Assembly (NCBI GenBank): GCA_030035585.1
Contig: CM057469.1
Span: 112,694,650 to 112,758,649 of the forward strand
From: Dugong dugon
Taxonomy: Eukaryota > Chordata > Mammalia > Sirenia > Dugongidae
DNA length: 64,000 bases
Direction: 5' to 3'
A program made the position numbers and the translations under genes. The notes under the pieces are model-generated. The model saw only the letters and a program-made list of their open reading frames with translations, was not told where the DNA came from and did no database searches. Of this stretch, positions 56,616 to 64,000 are shown piece after piece. The number at the start of each line of letters is the position of its first letter. The stretch's first letter is position 1.

Positions 56616-56765
56616 TTGGAGCCCTGGTGACGCAGTGGTTAAGAGCTCAGCTGCTAACCAAAGTGTTGGCAGTTCGAATCCATCAGCCTCTCCTTGGAAA
56701 CCCTATGGGGCAATTCTTCTCTGTTCTATAGGTTTGCTATGAATTGGAATTGACTCCATGACATT
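56616..56765 (+). mobile_element. AfroSINE, type A short form
   Basis: Head GGAGCCCTGGTGACGCAGTG with A-box-like TGACGCAGTGG, B-box-like AGTTCGAATCC, short-form junction. Confidence 0.92.
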
Positions 56766-57942
56766 TTTTTCCCCCTGATATGTTGCTTATATAGTCATCC
56801 TACAATATTTTCACACTGTAAAATTTAACAACTCACCTCAAAAAATACGGTCTAATGATATAAATAAATAATTAACATAAAAGAAATACAAAAGGAAACA
56901 CAAAGAAACATGTTTATCCTAGTTAAATATCTAAGAAGCCCAAATTTAATGAGATATTATATTCATTTATAAAATTGGTAATATTTAAAAGCAATACTCA
57001 GTGTGGTTATCAGCAGAGGAAGGAAGACGTCCTTATCTGCTATCCTCCCTTGTACCAGGGTTAACTGGTACAATCAGTTTGGTAATAATTATTTATTTTC
57101 TTAAAGTATACATATTCTAGCAATACTACTTCTGGACATTTGTCTTAAGAAAATAATTAAGTTTATGTACAGTGATTTAACTATAAAGCAGTTCCTTGAA
57201 GCATTGTTTATATTTGTGAAAATGAGTCTCGATTTTATAAAATAATACAAGTAATACATTTTATGTTATATACATATGCACAGCACACAGACATATATAC
57301 GGTATGTAGAAGAATATATACTAAAATTTTAAATAGTGGTTGGTGGGGTTATGGGTGATTTTTAAATTGCATTTATTTTAAATTAAATATTATGTAAGTG
57401 ATTGTAAAAGTTATTTCCAGAAAAGGTAAGTGGTGAAAAGAAAAATCCAAGGACAATTTTATCAATGAAAAGGAAGCAATTTCCTCCAAGGCCCAGTGTG
57501 AGTTTACCCAAGTGACTCACCTCCAGGAATAAACTTTATCTGTTCCTGCGCCACTGCTCCTCACGGCAGGTGAGGAGGGCATGGCCCTGAGAGTCCTTCT
57601 CCATGTCAGGGAGAACCACCAACAGTACCAAGAGTGTTAAAAATGCTCGTGACTAACAATTCAGTCATTTTACTTCTAGGAACTTCCTTGAAGCTGATGA
57701 TTTAAAAAACGCACAGAATGATTTACATGTAAGGAATTGTGTCACTCCAGGATTTATGACGAAAAATGGGACATTTCCTGAAAGTCCAACGAGAGTGCAT
57801 TGCTATGTAAGTTATGTCAAATAAATGCACTTAAAGTCCCACACCCCAAGAATTTTTTGGACTATAGGAATACTATTAATCTTCTTGGATTTGTTTTACA
57901 AAAACTTACGCCTGTTAAAGGATATCCTGCTAGGTTCTTCTA
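56766..57942. other. No recognised feature
   Basis: AT-rich up to about 57420; then mixed composition. Nothing supported. Confidence 0.35.
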
Positions 57943-58101
57943 GCAGACAGAATAATGTCCCTCCAAAGATGCCCACATCTTAATTTTGGAAACCTGTGAA
58001 TATTTTACCTTACATGGCAAAAGAAACTCTGTAGATGTGATTAAGGTCCTTAAATGGAGAGATTATCCTGGATTATCTGAGTGGGCCTAATGTAATAACA
58101 A

Positions 58102-58553
58102 AGAAACAAACAAAAAAACCCAAACCCATTGTCATCCAGTCCATCCTGACCCTATAGGGCAGAGTAGAACTGCTCCGCTGTGTTCCCAAGGCTGTAATCT
58201 TTAAGGAAGTAGCCCTGGTGGTGTAGTGGTTAAAATGCTCGGCTGCTAACTGAAAGGTCGGTGGTTCAAACCCACCAGCTGCTCTGAGGGCGAAAGATGT
58301 GATGGTCTGCTTCCATAAAAGTTATAGCCTTGGAAACCCTTGGAGCAGTTGTACTCTGTCCTATAGGGTCACTATGAGTTGTAATTGACTCAACAACAGT
58401 AGGGTTTTTTCTGTTTGTTTGTTTGTTTTTGGTTTAATCTTTAATAAGGAAGCTGACTGCCACATCTTTCTCCTGTGGAGCAGCTGGTGGGTTTGAACCA
58501 CCGACCTTTTGGTTAGCGGCAGAATGCTTAATCACGGAGCCACCAGGACTCCT
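58102..58553 (-). mobile_element. AfroSINE type A long form, split by a second SINE
   Basis: Tail half 58102-58209 and head half 58435-58553 (CATCTTTCTCCTGTGGAGCA ... GGAGCCACCAGGACTCC) make one minus-strand copy. Its duplication in the LTR is TAATGTAATAACAA (58088-58101) and TAATGTAATTACAA (58554-58567). Confidence 0.9.
58210..58434 (+). mobile_element. AfroSINE type A long form, inserted in another SINE
   Basis: Head AGCCCTGGTGGTGTAGTGGT, B-box-like GGTTCAAACCC, tail ending GTTTGTTTGTTTGTTTTTGG. Duplication TAATCTTTAAGGAAG (58195-58209) and TAATCTTTAATAAGGAAG (58435-58452). Confidence 0.92.
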
Positions 58554-58889
58554 TAATGTAATTACAAGGATCCTTAAAAGTGGAGAAACCTTCCCTGCTG
58601 TAGTTAGAGAAATATGAGACATTGCTGGTTTTAACATGGAGGGAGGGGGCCATGAGCCTAGAAATATGGGCAGCTTCTAGAAGCTGGAAAAAAAACAAGG
58701 AAGTAGATTCTCCCCTAGAGCCTCCACAAGGAAACACAGCCCTGCCAATACCTTGATTTCAGCCTAGTAAGACTGAATTTGAACTTCTACCCACCTACTA
58801 TTCTGACCTAATAATAAATTTGTGTTGTTTTAAGCCACTAAGTTTGTGGTAATATTTTACAGCTGCAGCGATAGGAAACTAATACAGTT

Positions 58890-59050
58890 TCTATTTAGAA
58901 GAAACAGAGAGAGGAGAAGAAGAGAAAGAAACAGAGAGAGTGAGATCTCCCCTAGACTTGAAAAACAGTTCCTGAGTTTGGAGAAGACATGGAGATTACA
59001 AGAACAAAGACACCATGAGTCTAAGAGAAGAAGACAGCAAAACCCGGAGA
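58890..59050. repeat. Purine-rich (GA/AGA) low-complexity region
   Basis: GAAACAGAGAGAGGAGAAGA and related purine-rich sequence, ending where the next SINE's duplication starts. Confidence 0.7.
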
Positions 59051-59079
59051 GGAAATGGCTGCACCATAAGTCTAAAACC

Positions 59080-59259
59080 AAAACCCACTGCCATCGAGTT
59101 GATGCAGACTCATAGCGACCCTGTAGGACACAGTAGAGCTGCCCCATAGGGTTTCCAAGGCTGTAAATCTTCAGGGAAGCAGACTGCCATATCTTTCTCC
59201 CACTGAGAGGCTGTTGGTTGGCAGCCGAGCGCTTTAACCACCGCACCACCAGGGCTCTG
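59080..59259 (-). mobile_element. AfroSINE, type A long form, with a B-box-region deletion
   Basis: Tail AAACCCACTGCCATCGAGTT; the head half is missing the segment around the B box (GAGAGGCTG joins TTGGTTGGCAGCC). Duplication CCATAAGTCTA (59066-59076) and CCATGAGTCTA (59262-59272). Confidence 0.9.
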
Positions 59260-59272
59260 CCATGAGTCTAGA

Positions 59273-60717
59273 TGTATGAAATTGGGGATGAGCCTGAAGA
59301 ATGGTATGGTGCTAACAGAAAGCTACCAGACTTGAAGGGGCCATGCTGAAAGGGACAAGTCATGCCCCAGGGGTGATGATCGTTTTTGCCTTTTATCTTT
59401 TCCTCCAACATCTTGATATTTTTTGCAAACTTCTCAGAAACTCATCTAATCCTAGAGAAGGAATGAAGAGAGGGAAAAGTCTAAGGTTAAAGATTAAATC
59501 TTCTTGCTATACAAATGAGATGGGGACTCCAATTATATGTTGAGTGAAAGAAAATTAAGGAAGTTCTATTCTTCCACAGCAGAGTTTATGGTGTGATGTG
59601 CCAACACAGGGGATCAGATTGTCATATTCGATTTACATGAACCAGAAATCTAACCCTGTATCAAAATTGGCAAAAGACTTCAAGGATAGAGATAGTTAAG
59701 AGGCACAGACAGAGCAGAGAGAGGTCTGAGATATCCAGAGTGGCTCTTCAGGCCCTTTGCCACATGGAACACCCTCTCTATGGCCAGAATAACAGATGAG
59801 GTCTTTAGTTGAGGTTTTGTGAGGTCCCACAAAACAAGGAGTGTTTAAGTTCTGAAACATCTCTATTTTATAACTCAGAAAATTGTACAGGAATGTGACA
59901 CATAATGTCCGTTAGGGCAACATACATCTGTGGTCCCATTAGGTTCTGAGAATTCAGAAATCCGATCGGAGAACAAGAGGTAGTGGACATACTTTGCTAA
60001 GTGTTGTAGATCCTATCTATCTCTCACTAGCTTTCCAGGCTGGTGTCTGCCCTGACCCTAGGGTGGCAGGGGGAGGGTATCCCTGTGCCCATCCACTGCT
60101 GCCTGTCCCACCACGTTCATCTCAGGCAGGGATCCTGCAGATGACACCTGGAGCCTCAGAGGGGGATACCCAGTGAGGCTGCTGTCTCATTGGCCAGGGT
60201 GCCTTGCTCGTCAAGTCCCAGCTGGAGGCCAAGGCAGGGTGGGAGGAGGTGGAGGAGGGATGGGCAGGCTGGAAAAATTTAATGCCCATTAGAGGGAGCA
60301 ATGGTTTTTTTGTTTTGTTTTTTAAGAGGGAATGAGGAAGGCGGGCAGGGAGGAAAGAAGGGAAGAGAGCTGGACGCTCGCCTGAGGCACAGGTTGGATG
60401 GCAACTGTGCGCCATGGTGGGAGTTGGCATGGCTCTAGGAGATCGGATGTGGCTCTCAAAGACCTGGCGACAAGTGACCAGGCAACAGGCATGCAGGACC
60501 AGCATCCATGGAGCTGAAGTTTTGCTAAGTCCCTTGGTACCGCAGTGGTGGCGGCGTGGGTCCTGGCCCACCACGTGACCATCCTGCACACCTCTCTCCT
60601 GTATGGTGTATGAACAACGTTCAAAGTCGTATTTCACAGAACTATTGTGAATGTTGAGCGATACATACCTGTATAGCTAATGTGACATTCTTAAAGGAGT
60701 CATCTAAGTAAATGTCA
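59273..60717. other. No supported gene; GC-rich patch at about 60030-60600
   Basis: A GC-rich patch without notable CpG density contains a 171-codon minus-strand frame (60637-60122) with no recognised domain. The remainder is unremarkable. Confidence 0.35.
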
Positions 60718-60919
60718 TGTGCTTCCAGTTGATTCTGACTTGTAATGACCCTATATGACAGAGTAGAACTGCCCCGCAGCATTTTCTAGACTATAAACTT
60801 TATGGGGGGAGATCTCTGGGTCTCTTCTTCTTCAGAGATGCTGGAGCTGCCGGTGGGTTTGAACTGCCAACTTTTCAGTTAGCTGCTGAGTGCTTAACCA
60901 TTTGTCCACCAAGACTCCC
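60718..60919 (-). mobile_element. AfroSINE, type B
   Basis: Tail TTCCAGTTGATTCTGACTTG, type B-like GATCTCTGGGTCTCTTCTTC, head TTGTCCACCAAGACTCC. Confidence 0.85.
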
Positions 60920-61182
60920 TATGTAAGTAAATAAGTTTATTTATTATAAGTAATTCTCTAGTCAATGGACATCCTGCTAAGGGCATTTTGTAATAAGTTC
61001 TCTTTCTCCTAGGAAATATCGTTAGTCTAATTATGCAAAGGTGCAGCTGTTAAGGAGATTATGTACGATCCCATCTTTTTCTTTTGCCTTGGAATCTTCC
61101 TCCAGTAAAGACAGTGAGCGGATCATAGGCCAGAGACTTTAACTCCTTCCTCCCACTTGATAATTTGTAGCAAGTATGGCAA

Positions 61183-61375
61183 CTATTCCACCACCTATTT
61201 GTCAGTTTGTCATACTGCGGTGGGTTGCATGTGACATGATGCTGGAATCCATGCCACTAGTATTTAAAATACCAGAGGACTACCCAGGGTGGACAGGTTT
61301 CAGCAGAGCTTCCTGACTAAGACAGACTAGGGAGAAAGGCCTGGCAATCTACTTCTGAAAATTAGCCAGTGATCA
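61183..61375 (+). mobile_element. RTE 5'-end fragment
   Basis: Starts CCACCTATTTGTCAGTTTGT (worn) and includes GGTGGACAGGTTTCAGCAGA and AAATTAGCCAGTGATC, the RTE 5' block seen at 5068 and 48476. It is followed directly by a SINE head fragment. Confidence 0.75.
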
Positions 61376-61462
61376 CCAGGCCTTTTCTGGCAGCTGGTGA
61401 GATCGAATTGCCTACCTTTTGGTTAGCAGCCCAGTGCTTAACATTGGGCCGCAAGGGCTGCT
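61376..61462 (-). mobile_element. AfroSINE head fragment
   Basis: 'ttttctggcagctggtgaga' and 'ttttggttagcagcccagtg' with a worn end GGGCCGCAAGGGCTGC. Confidence 0.75.
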
Positions 61463-61744
61463 TTCTTTCTTTCTTACTAGATGTAAAGTCTCTGAAAGAA
61501 AGCAAATGATATCTCTTAAAACAATTCTCTTTAGAAGGAAAGAGATGTGGTTGAGGCCACAGTGATGGATAATTTCCTCTCAGCCTAACACACATACATA
61601 CACTCTCTCCTAATCTCTCTGTCCTTCTAGGTTCTAGGAGAAGAGATGCTGGTTTGGGCCTCCTGTCACAGATTTTCTCCTGGATCAAGGTGGAGAAGAG
61701 TAGAGCTCTAACAGGGTCCTGGAGGGCAAGAATGTTGGGGACGG

Positions 61745-62281
61745 TGATGGTTAAGATGGTGTGTGAACTTGGCTGGGCCATGATTCTCAGTGTTTTGGCA
61801 GTCGTATAATGTTGTGATCATTTCTTTGTTGAGATTTGATATGTGATCACCTCCATGATGGGATCTGCTGTGAGTAGCCAATCAGTTGGGAAGGGAGTTT
61901 CCTTGGGCTTGTGACCTGCATCTGAATATAAGCGGATGTTCTGGCTTTTGCCTACTCTGGATCCTGCAACTGGTTCCTGTTTGTCTGACCTCTGGTTCTC
62001 TGGACTTGAGCTAGTGGCTTACCTGTGATCTTGCCTGCCGATATCGGGATTCATCAATCTTCGCAGCTGTGAACAAGATTCCTGCTCTCCAGCCTGCCAA
62101 TCTTGGGTTCACCAGCCCCTGTGGCTGCCTGAATCAGGAGAAGCCTCTCTCATGACCCGTAGACTAAGGACATTACAGTCTCTACAACTGTGTGAGCCAT
62201 TTCCTTGATATAAAACTCTCTCTCTATATATGTTTCTACACTTTACTAGTTTTACTTCCCTAGAGAACCCAGCCTAAGACA
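61745..62281 (+). mobile_element. ERVL-like solo LTR
   Basis: TGATGGTTAAGATGGTGTGT at the start, 'acttggctgggccatgattc', and ends AGCCTAAGACA. Distantly like the 38530/44873 LTRs in the 'tgggtcatgattcccag' block. No clear duplication. Confidence 0.6.
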
Positions 62282-63477
62282 GGGCCCATCACTTTAGGGC
62301 TCCTTCAGTAGCATCAGTTGATAATACGTGGCAAGCATTACTGCAATCTCTCCATCTCCATCTTTCTTGCTGCAGAGGACCAGAGTAGCTTATGTGCAAA
62401 TTGATGTTGCCTCCAAAATATTCTGGAAGTGATTTTCGATTCCGGATTATAGGTTGGGCAATATCTATATCTATATCTAAATCTGTATCTATATATCCAT
62501 TCTATTTCTTCTTCATTTGTATTCTCTTTCTATTTTGCTTAATTTTGAGAATTAAATAACATTACTTTTGTATATGTTTTAAATGCAAGCTTATAGTCAT
62601 TAAACAACTATGGGTAAAACAGGTTTTGTAGGCTAGATAGGCTAAGACGTCACACCCTACTTAATTGCATTGTTGCTATGCTTTTGGGTCCTCAACTAGT
62701 GATCAGACTGCCTATGAACTTTTGGAACATAGCCCATCTGTAGCCTGGAAATGTAAATAAGTCCCAATATAATTGTCAGACCCACTTGTTCGTAAGTGTT
62801 ATTTCCTGAACAAATTTACGTGTTCATTCTTGCTGCTAGCACACATCATTTAATAACCTTAACGTCCCCATTAGATTGGCCTATTTTGTCCCAGCAGGTC
62901 ATGACACCCTGGAACATTCAGCTTAGAATTAATAATCTAACATAGTAATTAGCAACCCAGTAGAAATGAAAAGATCACAGCTGAAGTCATACCTATTTAT
63001 TTAAGAGTAAGTTATTAAGTAGGAGTTCAAGATTGTTTCTGTGCTCTCAAGCTCAGGGAGCGTTTTTGTAGATTGCAAGTTTGCTCTCTCAAACCTAAAA
63101 AGACCCAACCACGGCAATAAAGATATCCTTTGGTAGGAAAATATAGGCACTGAATTTAGACAAGTGGCTTGATTAAAAAGTATTGTCTCAGTTGTGTGTG
63201 AACAAACCCCTCCCCCCCCACACACACAGTCACGTAAACACACACACAGAGTGGAAACAGTGGTTGCTGGTGTTTTTCAATTGATCCCTCTATTATGTTA
63301 CTGAAGATTTGATGGAACATACATCCACTTTAGGAAAATGTAAATTTAAATCTATAGGAAAAACTGGTAGTTTATGGAACAGTATAAGTTATTCCAGATA
63401 CACACATACATTTTATATATATATATATATATACACACATTCCAATACTATTTGGTTTACCACCCTACAATCTCTTT
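62282..63477. other. No supported gene; short simple repeats
   Basis: Contains (TATCTA)n at 62461-62510, a C/CA-rich bit at 63208-63245, and (TA)n at 63415-63434. Confidence 0.5.
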
Positions 63478-63514
63478 GAGTCAAAATTGACTCGACAGCA
63501 CCTAACAGCAACAG
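63478..63514 (+). mobile_element. RTE/AfroSINE tail fragment
   Basis: GAGTCAAAATTGACTCGACA then GCACCTAACAGCAACAG, ending with the RTE-type 'gcacctaacagcaac'. Confidence 0.65.
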
Positions 63515-63644
63515 CTGTGAAAAATATATGTTTAAATTCCAAACACCTCTCTGTTATTAGCATGGGTGATAGTCAAGGGATGATACTCCCTGGTGCACCC
63601 TGGTGCAGAAAAGTTCAAACCAAAATAAAAAACAAAACAAACAA

Positions 63645-63848
63645 AAACTTAAACCATTTCCCGTTGAGTCGTTTCACACTCATGGTGACCCCGTGTGTTA
63701 CAGAGTAGAACTGAGCTCCACAGGGTTTTCTGGTCTGTCATCTTTACAGGAGCAGATCTCTGGGCCTTTCTTCTGTGGTGCTTCTGGGTGTATTTGAACC
63801 TCCAACATTTCAGATAGCAGCTTAGTGCAAACCATTTGTGCCACCCTG
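63645..63848 (-). mobile_element. AfroSINE, type B
   Basis: Tail ACCATTTCCCGTTGAGTCGT, type B GGGCCTTTCTTCTGTGGTGC, head AGATAGCAGCTTAGTGCAAA. Confidence 0.87.
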
Positions 63849-63956
63849 AAGAGACAAGCCAACTTTAATGCCACGTTCAGCTGGGACCAGGATGTTTGAA
63901 ATTGTTCTGTTCACAGTGAATATAATTCTAGTATCTTCTTTCAGGAGGTCTGTGAG

Positions 63957-64000
63957 GAAGACCGTTGGTGCAGTGGTTAAGAGCTGGGCTGCTAACCAAA
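63957..64000 (+). mobile_element. AfroSINE head, cut by the window edge
   Basis: GAAGACCGTTGGTGCAGTGG then TTAAGAGCTGGGCTGCTAAC; continues beyond 64000. Confidence 0.85.

Larger units (their letters stand above)
57943..58887 (+). mobile_element. MaLR (MLT1-type) LTR, interrupted by nested SINEs
   Basis: Left block 57943-58101 ('aaagatgcccacatcttaat', 'ttaccttacatggcaaaag') and right block 58554-58887 ('tcccctagagcctccacaag', 'gttttaagccactaagtttg', 'ggaaactaatacag'). The host sequence TAATGTAATAACAA is duplicated at both sides of the inserted SINE. Confidence 0.78.

Noticed and set aside
60122..60637. 171-codon minus-strand open frame as a gene
   Set aside because: GC-rich composition alone gives long open frames; no domain, no matching splice or start context, and a second overlapping frame of 100 codons shows the same effect.
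62636..62760. Possible fossil in 'ggctagataggctaagacgtc' region
   Set aside because: Resembles no family I could name with confidence.
1..64000. A novel multi-gene system
   Set aside because: No operon-like or clustered genes and no intact host coding sequence are visible; the interest lies in mobile-element structure.

Overview
This is a mammalian nuclear DNA window with no host protein-coding gene that I can support. It looks afrotherian, most likely an elephant or another paenungulate. Three things point there: about thirty pieces of the tRNA-headed AfroSINE family, an RTE-class (BovB-like) LINE whose 3' tail matches the SINE tail, and L1 copies of the same lineage. The species call rests on family recognition from memory, not on a search.

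Layout. 1-3122: 5' part of an endogenous retrovirus on the minus strand (leader with splice donor, tRNA-Ser type primer-binding site, short LTR with 72/73-bp tandem repeats in U3). 3122-4465: an ancient L2 carrying a SINE with an exact 12-bp target-site duplication. 4466-11697: SINEs, an internally deleted RTE, an RTE 3' end, a tRNA-Gly-like sequence beside a SINE, and a pyrimidine-rich simple-repeat tract. 11698-28592: a nested retrotransposon stack. An L2 tail holds an AfroSINE, which holds an old full-length L1 (L1-A, 11906-28446), which was hit by an RTE, SINEs, an inverted RTE/SINE composite, and a younger full-length L1 (L1-B, 18441-25580) inside its ORF2. L1-B has an unbroken 348-codon ORF1 but a wrecked ORF2.

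28593-43107: quieter sequence with hAT, Tigger and L1M fossils, a decayed hAT transposase gene (32815-33700), an LTR interrupted by a SINE, and a SINE/tRNA-Pro composite (40453-40712). 43108-48476: two adjacent minus-strand RTE copies, the second close to full length and split by an LTR with an exact 5-bp duplication. 48477-64000: SINEs, hAT and MLT1-type LTR fossils, L2 pieces, a SINE-in-SINE-in-LTR nest (57943-58887), a CpG-rich element with possible terminal inverted repeats (50298-50908), and a GC-rich stretch without recognisable coding capacity (about 60030-60600).

How the parts relate. L1 and RTE encode or once encoded endonuclease and reverse transcriptase. AfroSINEs encode nothing, carry pol III box motifs, and end in a tail resembling the RTE 3' end, which is the expected sign of mobilisation by RTE. 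The relative order of several insertions can be read from duplications and interruptions. Simple AT-rich spacer fills the rest.
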